Assembly (NCBI GenBank): GCA_963835085.1
Contig: CAWIED010000001.1
Location: 2,294,001-2,358,000 of the forward strand
Direction of reading: 5' to 3'
From: JBDIAG01 sp963835085
GTDB taxonomy: Bacteria; Actinomycetota; Actinomycetes; Actinomycetales; CAWJMD01
DNA length: 64,000 nucleotides
Below the pieces are notes generated by a model. It was given only the letters and a program-made list of their open reading frames with translations, made no database searches and had not been told where the DNA came from. Below are positions 1-9,636 of this stretch, one piece after another (position 1 is the stretch's first letter; every line of letters starts with the position of its first letter). A program made the position numbers and the translations under genes.

Positions 1-332
1 AGGGTGGACACAGTCACCGCCGTAGCGACCGCGGCGTAGATGTACCGCGATCGGTGACCGAGCTGCCAGAGCCGATGCGCTCCTGCCGTCGAGGTGATGG
101 CGCCCAGCACCTGGAGCACGAGCCCGATCGGCCCGAGCAGGACCCCGAACCCGCCCAGCACCGGGGCCACCACGTAGGTGAGCACACAGCGGGTCGCGGA
201 GATCCAGATGCCCACCGAGACTGCGGCTCTGGCCTCACGTTCGGAGTCCGGCTCGTCACCGGCCTGCGCATCGGGCTGGCTGCCCGCCTGCGGTCGGCGC
301 ACGTCTGCCGACCGCTCAACTCTCGCTGTCAC
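1..332 (-). CDS. Small membrane protein under an iron box (C-terminus cut by window edge)
   Basis: The minus strand reads open from a GTG at 332 off the window start, at least 110 codons. After a charged, low-complexity N-terminus (about 35 residues rich in Q, D, E) the chain becomes strongly hydrophobic, with segments such as ISATRCVLTYVVAPVLGGFG and GLVLQVLGAITST, then HRSRYIYAAVATAVTV, so two or three membrane helices. I do not recognise a named family. A near-perfect IdeR/DtxR operator lies 2 bp before the GTG, so the gene is probably iron-repressed and may be read from a leaderless transcript, since no ribosome site fits between. A second in-frame GTG lies 30 bases inside. A role in siderophore or haem metabolism is inference only. 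Confidence 0.6.
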   Translation of the reverse strand, partial: MTARVERSADVRRPQAGSQPDAQAGDEPDSEREARAAVSVGIWISATRCVLTYVVAPVLGGFGVLLGPIGLVLQVLGAITSTAGAHRLWQLGHRSRYIYAAVATAVTVST

Positions 333-333
333 A

Positions 334-352
334 AAAGGTTAGGCTAACCTAA
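334..352. promoter_or_regulatory. IdeR/DtxR iron box
   Basis: The 19-mer AAAGGTTAGGCTAACCTAA matches the DtxR/IdeR consensus TTAGGTTAGSCTAACCTAA at 17 of 19 places; the two misses are the outermost T residues. Its arms AGGTTAG and CTAACCT are perfectly inverted around 343. It abuts the start of the minus-strand membrane gene and lies about 460 bp from the DUF779 gene, which starts at 811 and is transcribed toward it, so only the former is a likely target. Confidence 0.85.
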
Positions 353-424
353 ACTCAAGGAGCTTGCCAAGACCCGGAATCCATGGGTGAGACCAGACCC
401 GTGGGGTGAGAACAGTCCCGACGA

Positions 425-811
425 TCAGAGCTCCCCGAGGGCCTTCAGCTCCTCCACCTCGAGCAACCGCGACCGGATGAGGAAGCGGACACCCTCGGGA
501 GCCTCCAGCGAGAAGCCCGCCCCGCGCCCCTTCACGACGTCGATGGTGAGATGCGTGTGCTGCCAGTATTCGAACTGCGCGCGCGACATCCAGACGTCGA
601 CGTCGGGCACCCCGTCGACGTGCAAGATGCCCAGCTGCACGTCGCCATCGCCGGTGATGAACTCCCCCGCCGGGTAGCACATAGGCGAACTGCCATCGCA
701 ACAACCGCCTGACTGATGGAACATCACCGGACCGTGCATGCCGACGAGGCGGCGGATGAGTTCCGCCGCCTCCTCGGTCAGGTCGACCCTCGACACTGCA
801 TTCGCGGTCAT
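425..811 (-). CDS. DUF779 family protein beside aldehyde dehydrogenase
   Basis: A 128-residue soluble protein with the DUF779 signature: the Cys-rich loop HQSGGCCDGSSPMCY near residue 32-46, followed by GDVQLGILHVDGVPDVDVWM and the C-terminal RFLIRSRLLEVEEL. DUF779 proteins are regularly encoded beside NAD-dependent acetaldehyde/chloroacetaldehyde dehydrogenases; their biochemical role is not established, though the conserved cysteines suggest metal or redox chemistry. Here it follows the aldehyde dehydrogenase by 45 bp on the same strand and is probably co-transcribed. Confidence 0.9.
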   Translation of the reverse strand: MTANAVSRVDLTEEAAELIRRLVGMHGPVMFHQSGGCCDGSSPMCYPAGEFITGDGDVQLGILHVDGVPDVDVWMSRAQFEYWQHTHLTIDVVKGRGAGFSLEAPEGVRFLIRSRLLEVEELKALGEL

Positions 812-856
812 GAGGCACGCCTGCCGTTCAGCCTGCCACGCTCACGACGGCGCCCA

Positions 857-2380
<1,524 letters not shown>

Positions 2381-2457
2381 GGCGCGTGCCTCCAGCGTCA
2401 TCGATGGGGCCGGCGTAACGGGCGTCACGTCGACTGCGTGGCATCACCGTAAGCAGC

Positions 2458-2467
2458 GCAACGTTGC
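2458..2467. promoter_or_regulatory. GCAACGTTGC palindrome between aldehyde dehydrogenase and its regulator
   Basis: A perfect 10-bp palindrome in the divergent intergenic region. The half-site CGTTGC recurs upstream of the alcohol dehydrogenase, at 4862-4867 and 4873-4878 and inverted at 4902-4907. A shared operator for the GAF-domain regulator is a reasonable guess but is not shown by sequence alone. Confidence 0.35.
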
Positions 2468-2541
2468 AACAAGGCTGCGAGCAGAACCAGCCCCATCGGC
2501 CCGTCTGGACGTGACTTGGCTCACGGGGTTCTAATGGCCAG

Positions 2542-3717
2542 ATGACATCGCAGATCCGCTCTGTGGTGCGTCAGTCTTGGCGTCGTAGCGCAGCCGCCGG
2601 CGTCTCGGCCGATCTGGACGCTGCCCCGCTGGCTCTTGACACGTCGGGGTTGGCCGAACAACGCGAGAACGATCCGCTCAGCGCGGCCCTGCAGACCATC
2701 GACGAGGTGCTCGGGCCGGCCGCGCGCGACTGCGACGCGGTGCTGGCTGTATTCGACCGGATGGGTCAGATGCTGTGGTCCACCGGCAGCCGGACGGCGT
2801 TGCGCCGGGCGGAGACGATCGGTTTCGTCAACGGCAGCTCCTGGGACGAGCGGCTCGTCGGGACGAATGCCCCGGGGCTGGCGATCGCTCTCGACCAACC
2901 CGTGCAGGTACGCGGACCTGAGCACTTCCGGGACGCCGTGAAACGGTTCGGCTGCGTGGCAGTGCCCATCCACGATCCGGCCTCGGGCAGGGTCATCGGT
3001 GCACTCGATCTCACCGGAGCCCCCGACATCGTCGTGCCGCAGTCGATGGCAGCAATCCTCGCGACAGCCCGGCTGGCCGAAGGTCTGATCCTGCCCATCA
3101 TCCGACCTCCACGGCTGAAACGGACCCAGCTCCGGCTGTCGGTGCTGGGCCGCGACCGGGCACTGCTGAATCTCGGCACCGACGGCGAACGTGAGCAGGT
3201 GGAGCTCAGCCCCCGGCACAGCGAGATCCTGCTTCTGTTGGCCGAACGCCCCGACGGGATGACCGGCGACGAACTGGCAGTGGAGCTGTATGAGGACGAT
3301 ATGGCCACGTCTACCTTGCGGGCAGAGCTGAACCGGCTCAAGGTGTTGCTCGGCGAAGGGGTGCTGACGTCACGGCCCTACCGACTCGGCGTCGAGATCG
3401 TCGGCGACTGGCGCCAGGTTCTCGACGACGTGGCCCAGGGTCGTCCGCATCAGGCGATGGCGTCGTATGTCGGCGCGGTCCTGCCGCGCTCGCAGGCTCC
3501 CGGCGTGAGCCGGATCCGCGACCGGGTGGCGTTCGCCGCACGCCAGAGCGTGCTCGACAGCGCGGATGCCGCCCTGCTGGCGCGCTGGACCTCCACTGCC
3601 TTCGGAGCCGACGACTACGAAATGTGGCAGGCCCAGGTGAGCTTGCTGCCCGCAGGCACGGCGATGCACACCATGGCCCGCGGGCAGCTGGCTCGACTCG
3701 ACCTGGAGCTGACCTAG
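2542..3717 (+). CDS. GAF-domain transcriptional regulator of alcohol/aldehyde oxidation
   Basis: A 391-residue cytosolic regulator. Residues about 60-185 look like the GAF sensory domain seen at the N-terminus of AcoR-like activators (DAVLAVFDRMGQMLWSTGS, then GSSWDERLVGTNAPGLAIAL and VAVPIHDPASGRVIGALDLTG). Residues about 215-290 hold a DNA-binding region beginning LSPRHSEILLLLAERPDGMT, of a winged-helix kind rather than the AAA+ and Fis modules of classical AcoR. It is divergent from the aldehyde dehydrogenase and convergent with the alcohol dehydrogenase, so it most likely senses a volatile alcohol or aldehyde and controls both. The target is inferred from position. Confidence 0.8.
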   Translation: MTSQIRSVVRQSWRRSAAAGVSADLDAAPLALDTSGLAEQRENDPLSAALQTIDEVLGPAARDCDAVLAVFDRMGQMLWSTGSRTALRRAETIGFVNGSSWDERLVGTNAPGLAIALDQPVQVRGPEHFRDAVKRFGCVAVPIHDPASGRVIGALDLTGAPDIVVPQSMAAILATARLAEGLILPIIRPPRLKRTQLRLSVLGRDRALLNLGTDGEREQVELSPRHSEILLLLAERPDGMTGDELAVELYEDDMATSTLRAELNRLKVLLGEGVLTSRPYRLGVEIVGDWRQVLDDVAQGRPHQAMASYVGAVLPRSQAPGVSRIRDRVAFAARQSVLDSADAALLARWTSTAFGADDYEMWQAQVSLLPAGTAMHTMARGQLARLDLELT

Positions 3718-3761
3718 TCGAGGATGTGGACCGAACTTGCGTCGCTTCGGCCCCTGCAAGG

Positions 3762-4781
3762 TCAGTACTCGATCACCACCCGGCCGTCGATGGCACCCTG
3801 CTTCATCTCCTCGAAAACCTCGTTGATCTCGCCGAGGTGTCGGGCGTGGACTGTCGGGTGGATCTTGCCCAGCGCATAGAAGTCGAGAGCCTCCACCATG
3901 TCTTGACGGGTGCCCACGATCGAGCCGCGCACGGTCAGGCCCTTGAGCACGATGTCGAAGATCGGGGCCGGGAAGTCGCCCGGCGGCAGGCCGTTGAAGA
4001 CGATGGTGCCGCCGCGACGGGCCATCCCGATCGCCTGCCCGAATGCCGACGGGTGCACGGCCGTGACGAGCACGCCGTGCGCTCCCCCGGTCTGCTCCTG
4101 AATCGCGGTCACAGGGTCTTCCGTCGTCGCGTTGACGGTCACCTCGGCGCCGTGCTTGCGAGCCAGTGCGAGCTTGTCGTCCGACACGTCGACTGCTGCC
4201 ACCCGCAGGCCCATCGCCACTGCGTACTGCACAGCGATGTGACCGAGGCCGCCGATGCCCGAGATCACCACCCACTGACCCGGGATGGTGTCGGTGACCT
4301 TGAGCCCCTTGTAGACCGTGACGCCCGCGCAGAGAACCGGTGCCACCTCCAGCGGATCGGCCCCCTCCGGGATGCGCGCGGCGAAGCGCGCGTCGACCAG
4401 CATGTACTCACCGAACGAGCCATCGACGACGTAGCCGCCGTTGACCTGCGACTCGCATAGCGTCTCCCAGCCGGAGCGGCAGTATTGGCAGTTGCCACAG
4501 GCAGACCACAGCCAGGCATTGCCCACCAGGTCGCCCACCGCAAGATCGGTGACGCCCTCTCCCAATGCCTCGACCCGGCCCACTCCCTCGTGCCCGGGGA
4601 TGAACGGGGGCGTCGGCTTGACCGGCCAATCCCCTTCTGCCGCATGCAGATCGGTGTGGCATACACCGCTGGACACGAGTTTGACGAGGGCCTGCCCAGG
4701 GCCTGGGGTGGGTATCTCCACCGCTTGCACGGTGAGGTCCTGGCCAAGCTGATTGACGACTGCTGCCTGCATCGTTGCCAT
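3762..4781 (-). CDS. Zinc-dependent alcohol dehydrogenase, AdhP-like
   Basis: A 339-residue medium-chain dehydrogenase. Catalytic-zinc motifs GVCHTDLHAAEGDW and PGHEGVGRVEALG appear near residues 40-75, the structural-zinc cysteines lie in CGNCQYCRSGWETLC near 93-107, and the Rossmann fold is GIGGLGHIAVQYA near 170. This is the NAD-linked ethanol/primary alcohol class. The start at 4781 (MATMQ) is chosen because AAGGA lies 10 bases upstream; the GTG at 4790 is too close to it. With the neighbouring aldehyde dehydrogenase it forms a two-step ethanol to acetate pathway. Confidence 0.92.
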   Translation of the reverse strand: MATMQAAVVNQLGQDLTVQAVEIPTPGPGQALVKLVSSGVCHTDLHAAEGDWPVKPTPPFIPGHEGVGRVEALGEGVTDLAVGDLVGNAWLWSACGNCQYCRSGWETLCESQVNGGYVVDGSFGEYMLVDARFAARIPEGADPLEVAPVLCAGVTVYKGLKVTDTIPGQWVVISGIGGLGHIAVQYAVAMGLRVAAVDVSDDKLALARKHGAEVTVNATTEDPVTAIQEQTGGAHGVLVTAVHPSAFGQAIGMARRGGTIVFNGLPPGDFPAPIFDIVLKGLTVRGSIVGTRQDMVEALDFYALGKIHPTVHARHLGEINEVFEEMKQGAIDGRVVIEY

Positions 4782-5094
4782 GGCGATCACGTCCTTGGGT
4801 TAGCTACCGGGGCTCACCGGCCTCGCTGCCGGTGGCACTGCAACCAACCTACGAACCACGACGTTGCCATCACGTTGCAGCGAAAGGGCTTCGGCGCGTA
4901 GGCAACGCGTAGGCGAGCAGTCGTCAAGCAGGGCGATGGGCAGTGCGACGAACGAGCGTCATCGCGGACGCGCCAGCGCCTGCCGCCCGGCCGCCGGGTG
5001 GCGCCTCGGCCCGGCACCCGCCCAGGGCTGCGCACTAGGATCTGGCTCAGGCCTGGCCAGGAGGCGGGCGGCCCCGCAGGAAAAGGATCACGGC
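4782..5094. other. Intergenic gap with CGTTGC repeats
   Basis: About 310 bases between the divergent alcohol dehydrogenase and FkbM genes. It holds two direct CGTTGC hexamers (4862, 4873) and an inverted one (4902), discussed as a possible operator. I see no gene; frames open here have untypical composition. Confidence 0.5.
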
Positions 5095-6225
5095 ATGGCA
5101 CAGCAGACCCGCAAGCCCGACCTGGAGACCGAACTCGAAGAGGCCGACCTCCGCCGGGTCGCCATGACGGTGTCGTGCCGGGACTGCGATGCACTGCCCA
5201 AGGCCGAACACGCCGGCGAGGTGATGGAACGCGACGGCCACCGCGTGCAAGTGATGCACAACGGTCTGCTGATCGAGGAGGGCTGCTACTACGGCCCCTG
5301 GATGACGCACATCATCGCTCAATTGAAGGGTCACCACGAGCCCCAGGAGGAGGTGGTGATGAACGCGATCCTCGCCCGGCTGGCTGCCGAAGAACGCGCC
5401 CCACACGAGGGGGCGCCCACGATGATCGAGCTCGGCAGCTTCTGGGCCTTTTACTCGATGTGGTTCCTCACTCAGTTTCCCGACGGGCGCACGATCGGCA
5501 TGGAGCCCGACCCCGTCTACCTCGACGTCGGCCGGCGAAACTTCGCCCTGAACAACCTGCAAGGAACCTTCCTGCATGGCGCCGTCGGAAACCAACCCGG
5601 GGCGACGGTGGAGTTCACGGCCGAAAGCACCGGCAAGCCCGTCACCGTGCCGCAGTACGACCTCGACTCCCTGATGGCCGAGACCGACTGCCCTCGGGCC
5701 GACATCGTCATGGTCGACATCCAGGGCTTCGAGACGGTTCTCGTGACCCGGGCCGAGCAGCTGATCCGCTCCGGCGCCATCAGGTTCATGATGATCTCCA
5801 CGCATCACCACACCTTCACGGGCAACCCGCTGACCCATCAGCAGCTTCGTGACTGGCTCGACACGGTCGGCGCCCATGTCGTCGCCGAGCACAGCATCAC
5901 CGAGTCGTACGCCGGCGACGGGTTGATCGCGGTGTCGTTCGACCCCCGCGACCGCGACTTCACGGTCGAGGTCTCGACTGCCCGCTCCCGCGAAACCCTG
6001 TTCGGCGAATCGGAGCTGCAGCTCAACCACATCTGGCACGAACGCGACCTGGCGCGCGCGGAGGCGGCCGAGCTGCGGGCCCAGGTCGAGCGCCTCACGG
6101 CCGACCCGGCCCCGCCTCCTTCGCTGCCGACCAGGATCCGTTCGAACACCACCCGGGCCGCACGAGCCCTCCTGCACCGCGCCCGGCCGCTGGCCGGACG
6201 AGTGCGCCGCACGCTACGCGGCTGA
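5095..6225 (+). CDS. FkbM-family methyltransferase-like protein
   Basis: A 376-residue protein with a central SAM-methyltransferase fold of the FkbM type: MIELGSFWAFYSMWFLTQFP and IGMEPDPVYLDVGRRNFALN around residues 110-150, then a hydrophobic strand with acidic end, DIVMVDIQGFETVLV, near 205-220. The C-terminus from about 300 is a predicted coiled coil followed by an Arg-rich tail (ARALLHRARPLAGRVRRTLRG). FkbM enzymes O-methylate sugars or small molecules; the substrate here is unknown. The start follows AAAAGGA at 5081-5087. Earlier in-frame codons give a biased, non-protein-like extension. Confidence 0.85.
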   Translation: MAQQTRKPDLETELEEADLRRVAMTVSCRDCDALPKAEHAGEVMERDGHRVQVMHNGLLIEEGCYYGPWMTHIIAQLKGHHEPQEEVVMNAILARLAAEERAPHEGAPTMIELGSFWAFYSMWFLTQFPDGRTIGMEPDPVYLDVGRRNFALNNLQGTFLHGAVGNQPGATVEFTAESTGKPVTVPQYDLDSLMAETDCPRADIVMVDIQGFETVLVTRAEQLIRSGAIRFMMISTHHHTFTGNPLTHQQLRDWLDTVGAHVVAEHSITESYAGDGLIAVSFDPRDRDFTVEVSTARSRETLFGESELQLNHIWHERDLARAEAAELRAQVERLTADPAPPPSLPTRIRSNTTRAARALLHRARPLAGRVRRTLRG

Positions 6226-6264
6226 CCCGGCAATCCCACCCTGTCCGTATGCAAGGGTTGCCCC

Positions 6265-6816
6265 ATGGCGACGTGGGTGGCACTGCTGCGAGCCGTCAAT
6301 CTGGCCGGCACCAATCGGGTCAGCATGCCCGAGCTTCGCGCGGCCTTGGCGCAGCAGGGTTGCGACGACGTGCGCAGCTATCTCGCGAGCGGCAACGTGG
6401 TCTTCTCCAGCGCCCGGCGAAGCGCCACGACGGTGGCCTCGTTGGTCGCTGCGACCGTCCGCGACGTGAGTGGTCACAACATCGCCGTCGTTGTGCGCAC
6501 ACCCAGCCAGCTTCGAGAAGCGTTGGCCGCCAACCCCTTTGCGGAGGAGGTGCGGCAACGACCCAAGGTGGTGCAGCTCGGCTTTCTCAGCGACGAGCCC
6601 TCGACCGACGGGCTGGACGCGCTGCGCGCGATCTGCACAACGGAACGCCTAGACCTGATCGGGCGGCACTTGTACGTCGACTACTCCGAGTCGATCCACG
6701 GCAGCAAGCTCACGACAGCGCTGATCGAGCGGAAACTCGGCGTCGTCTGTACCGCGCGCAACTTCCGCACCGTCCAAGCGCTGCTCGAGCTGGGCGAGCA
6801 GTCCAGACGTTCGTGA
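6265..6816 (+). CDS. DUF1697 family protein
   Basis: A 183-residue protein beginning MATWVALLRAVNLAGTNRVSMPELR, the hallmark opening of DUF1697, followed by YLASGNVVFSS and a C-terminal TARNFRTVQALLEL. The family is widespread in actinobacteria and has no settled function. The gene lies alone, convergent with meaB, with a dispersed repeat element between the two 3' ends. Confidence 0.92.
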   Translation: MATWVALLRAVNLAGTNRVSMPELRAALAQQGCDDVRSYLASGNVVFSSARRSATTVASLVAATVRDVSGHNIAVVVRTPSQLREALAANPFAEEVRQRPKVVQLGFLSDEPSTDGLDALRAICTTERLDLIGRHLYVDYSESIHGSKLTTALIERKLGVVCTARNFRTVQALLELGEQSRRS

Positions 6817-6829
6817 CGGCCCGGTCATA

Positions 6830-7170
6830 GCAGTTGGGTCGTCGACCTGTGACGTTGTTCGCTGAGCTGTCGCCAAGGTGGTCACCGATCGGTGAAGAAC
6901 GTGACAGGTGGCCCCAGGATCCAGGGTGGTGACCGCCGGTCGCTGCTCCCGATGCCTGGATGTCCGGAATCCGGCTCCCTTGGTGCAGCTGCCTGGGGGT
7001 TTGTGCTCAGCCGAGCTTCCCCGCCCCGCACTGGGGCCGGATTCCGGACACCGACCGGGTCCGACCCCGAACGAGTCCACACGCTCACCGCTGCCATCTG
7101 GCATAACAACGGCGCAAACCCAACAATCCGCCGCGCACTCACCCCACGGACAGACCTCGGGTCGCTGACC
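6830..7170 (-). repeat. Composite dispersed repeat, copy A
   Basis: Read on the minus strand this block aligns over most of its length with 41025-41400. It holds, in order, a conserved lead-in, a 90-bp terminal-inverted-repeat element (7050 to 6961), a spacer, and a palindrome with arms close to CTGTCACGTTCTTC and its complement (6912 to 6850). It sits between the convergent 3' ends of DUF1697 and meaB. No protein-like ORF is shared between copies in a consistent frame. Confidence 0.75.
6961..7050 (-). repeat. 90-bp terminal-inverted-repeat element, copy A
   Basis: The ends TGTCCGGAATCCGGC (6961-6975) and GCCGGATTCCGGACA (7036-7050) are perfect 15-bp inverted repeats. The core carries CTCGGCTGAGCACAAA on the minus strand, shared with the elements at 41126 and 33235. 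Confidence 0.85.
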
Positions 7171-7188
7171 CAAGGGCGATCTAGCGGC

Positions 7189-8157
7189 TCAGGACAATGC
7201 GGCGAGGAGCTGATCGGCTGCCGCATACGGATCGCTGTCGCCCGCTTCGACTCGCGCGGCCATGACCTCCAGGCTGCGGGAGCCGTCGGGTTCCTGTTGG
7301 GCGGCGAGTCGTCGGCCGAGCTCGGTGAGGGCGAGGGTCTCGATCTCGGCGCGCAGTCGCCGGCGCCTGCGCCGGGTCAGCTCTCCGTGCTCCTGCAACC
7401 ACGCGCGGTGCTTGTCGAGGGCCGCCAACAGGTCGTCGATCCCCTCAGCCCGGGCGGCGACGAGCTTGACCACCGGCGGGCGCCAGTCGCCCGGCTGGCG
7501 CCGCTCGCCCAGGGACAGCATGCCCCGCAGGTCGCGCACCGTCGCGTCCGCGCCGTCGCGATCGGCCTTGTTGACGCCGAATACGTCGCCGATCTCGAGA
7601 ATGCCCGCCTTCGCGGCTTGGATGCCGTCTCCCATGCCTGGCGCCAGCAGCACCACGGTGGTGTCGGCGGACCCCACGATCTCGACCTCGGACTGCCCGA
7701 CACCCACGGTCTCGACAAGGATGACGTCGAACCCGCAGCCGTCCAGTACCCGGATGGCTTGCGGGGTGGTGGCAGCGATCCCGCCCAGGTGCCCCCGGGA
7801 GGCCATCGAACGGATGAAGACCCCCGCATCGAGGGCGTGTTCGCCCATTCGTACCCGGTCGCCGAGCAGGGCCCCACCCGTGAAGGGCGAGGACGGGTCT
7901 ACGGCCAGCACCGCCACCCGACGCCCGTCGCGCCGGAGCGCCGACACCAGCGCCGACGTGGTGGTGGATTTGCCCACTCCTGGTGAGCCGGTAAGTCCGA
8001 CCACGTAGGCGTTGCCCGCCAGCGGCGCGAGCGCCGCCATTACCTCGCGCAGTTGCGGTGCGCCGTCTTCGACGAGCGAGATCAACCGGGCCACCGCCCG
8101 AGGCGAGCCCGCTCGACCCTGTTCCACGAGCTGCCTCACATCGGCACTGCGAGCCAC
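7189..8157 (-). CDS. meaB: Methylmalonyl-CoA mutase-associated GTPase MeaB
   Basis: A 322-residue P-loop GTPase that loads and protects adenosylcobalamin on methylmalonyl-CoA (or ethylmalonyl-CoA) mutase. Walker A is GLTGSPGVGKSTTTSAL near residue 55, followed by the family block AVDPSSPFTGGALLGDRVRM, the switch region VILVETVGVGQSEVEIV and the guanine-specificity motif NKADRDGAD near 195. Length is normal. It is downstream of the thiolase but separated by a terminator-like hairpin. The mutase itself is not in the window. Confidence 0.95.
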   Translation of the reverse strand: MARSADVRQLVEQGRAGSPRAVARLISLVEDGAPQLREVMAALAPLAGNAYVVGLTGSPGVGKSTTTSALVSALRRDGRRVAVLAVDPSSPFTGGALLGDRVRMGEHALDAGVFIRSMASRGHLGGIAATTPQAIRVLDGCGFDVILVETVGVGQSEVEIVGSADTTVVLLAPGMGDGIQAAKAGILEIGDVFGVNKADRDGADATVRDLRGMLSLGERRQPGDWRPPVVKLVAARAEGIDDLLAALDKHRAWLQEHGELTRRRRRRLRAEIETLALTELGRRLAAQQEPDGSRSLEVMAARVEAGDSDPYAAADQLLAALS

Positions 8158-8220
8158 GCCGCTCCTCCTCGCCTCTGCCCGGTCACGTCCGTTCCGAGCC
8201 TTCGCCCGACCAGCCGCGAA

Positions 8221-8248
8221 GGGGCCGGACTCACCCGAGTCCGACCCC
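8221..8248 (-). terminator. Hairpin after the thiolase gene
   Basis: GGGGCCGGACTC and GAGTCCGACCCC flank a 4-base loop, an 11 of 12 bp stem lying between the thiolase stop (8270) and the meaB start (8157). There is no strong T-run, as is usual in high-GC actinobacteria. Confidence 0.6.
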
Positions 8249-8269
8249 CTCGCGGCAACTGGCCTGAGG

Positions 8270-9478
8270 TTACTGGGCGACCTTGACGATCAGCGCCTCG
8301 CCCTGACCGCCACCTCCGCACAGGGCGGCTACGCCCACGCCGCCACCACGGCGGCCGAGCTCCAGCGCGAGGGTAAGCACCAACCGCGCCCCCGACATGC
8401 CGATCGGGTGACCCATGGCGATGGCACCGCCGTTGACGTTGACCTTGTCCACCTTGATGTCGAGTTCCTTGGCCGAGGTGAGCCCGACGGCCGCGAATGC
8501 CTCGTTGAACTCCACAAGGTCGAGGTCGGACACCGAAATGCCCTCCCGTGCGCAGGCTTTCACGGTGGCAGCAGCCGGTTGCGACTGCAGGGTGGTGTCG
8601 GGACCTGCCACCAGGCCGTGGGCGCCGATCTCGGCGATCCAGCTCAGACCCAGCTCCTGGGCCTTGTCCTTGCTCATGATCACCAACGCGCAGGCCCCGT
8701 CCGAGATCTGCGACGAGCTGCCGGCCGTGATCGTGCCGTCCTTGGCGAAGGCCGGCCGCAGTTTCGACAGGGACTCGGCCGTCGTGTCGCCGCGCACCCC
8801 CTCGTCGTACTTGAACTCCAGCGGGTCGCCCTTGCGCTGCGGAATCTGGACGGCGATCACCTCGTCGTCGAACAGGCCGTCCTTCCAGGCTCGGGCGGCG
8901 AGCTGGTGGCTGCGGGCCGAGAACTCGTCCTGCTCCTGCCGGGTCAGGTACTTCTCGTCCTTGTTCGCCTGCTCGGTGAGACTGCCCATGGGCTGATCGG
9001 TGACGGCGTCGTGCAGGCCGTCGTAGGCCATGTGGTCGTGCATCCGGACATCGCCGTACTTGTAACCCGAGCGCGACTTCTCCAACAGGTGTGGTGCGTT
9101 GGTCATGGACTCCATGCCGCCGGCGACGATGCAGTCGAAGTCGCCCGCCCTGATCAGGGTGTCGGCCATGACGATGGCCTCCATGCCCGACAGGCAGACC
9201 TTGTTGACGCCCGTGGTGGGCACATCCATCGAGATGCCTGCATTGATTGACGCCTGCCGGTAAGGGGCCTGGCCGGTGCCTGCAGACAGCACTTGACCGA
9301 GAATGACGTATTGCACCTGCTCGGGATGGACGCCGGCCTTGTCGAGGGCCGCCTTGATGGCGAGGCCGCCGAGCTGGGGCGCGGAGAAGTCTTTGAGTGA
9401 GCCGAGCAGGCGGCCCATCGGCGTGCGAGCGCCGGCGACGATGACTGAGGTGCGGCTGGTAGACGTGCGGTCTGACAC
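8270..9478 (-). CDS. Acetyl-CoA C-acetyltransferase (thiolase)
   Basis: A 402-residue biosynthetic-type thiolase joining two acetyl-CoA into acetoacetyl-CoA, or the reverse. The acyl-accepting Cys is in NKVCLSGMEAIVMA near residue 92; the His/Cys base motifs are NEAFAAVGL, GGAIAMGHPIGMSG and ALCGGGGQG near the C-terminus. Acetoacetyl-CoA formation is the entry step of the ethylmalonyl-CoA route, consistent with crotonyl-CoA carboxylase/reductase downstream on the other strand. Start is GTG at 9478, preceded by GGAGGA; that ribosome-site segment is present in three tandem 20-bp copies. Confidence 0.94.
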   Translation of the reverse strand: MSDRTSTSRTSVIVAGARTPMGRLLGSLKDFSAPQLGGLAIKAALDKAGVHPEQVQYVILGQVLSAGTGQAPYRQASINAGISMDVPTTGVNKVCLSGMEAIVMADTLIRAGDFDCIVAGGMESMTNAPHLLEKSRSGYKYGDVRMHDHMAYDGLHDAVTDQPMGSLTEQANKDEKYLTRQEQDEFSARSHQLAARAWKDGLFDDEVIAVQIPQRKGDPLEFKYDEGVRGDTTAESLSKLRPAFAKDGTITAGSSSQISDGACALVIMSKDKAQELGLSWIAEIGAHGLVAGPDTTLQSQPAAATVKACAREGISVSDLDLVEFNEAFAAVGLTSAKELDIKVDKVNVNGGAIAMGHPIGMSGARLVLTLALELGRRGGGVGVAALCGGGGQGEALIVKVAQ

Positions 9479-9480
9479 TG

Positions 9481-9540
9481 GATCCTCCAGAGTGAGTCTT
9501 CAATCCTCCAGAGCGAATCTCGATCCTCCGGAGTGAATCT
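9481..9540 (-). repeat. Three tandem 20-bp units carrying the thiolase ribosome site
   Basis: Units at 9481, 9501 and 9521 have an exact 20-bp period and differ at a few places; each reads TCACTCTGGAGGAT or a close variant on the minus strand, so each holds a GGAGGA core. Only the unit nearest the GTG is correctly spaced to serve as the ribosome site. Confidence 0.85.
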
Positions 9541-9636
9541 CGCCGATCTACTCTAAACCCCGACGTGACAGGTGCCACACCCACCTAGTGCAGTTCGGCA
9601 CTGTCCCGGCCCCTACCCCGGGGTAACCTCAGCCTC

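Noticed and set aside
6892..7986. Long plus-strand ORF over meaB and the repeat
   Set aside because: Its frame is antisense to a clear MeaB and its N-terminal part lies in dispersed repeat copy A; composition is not protein-like.
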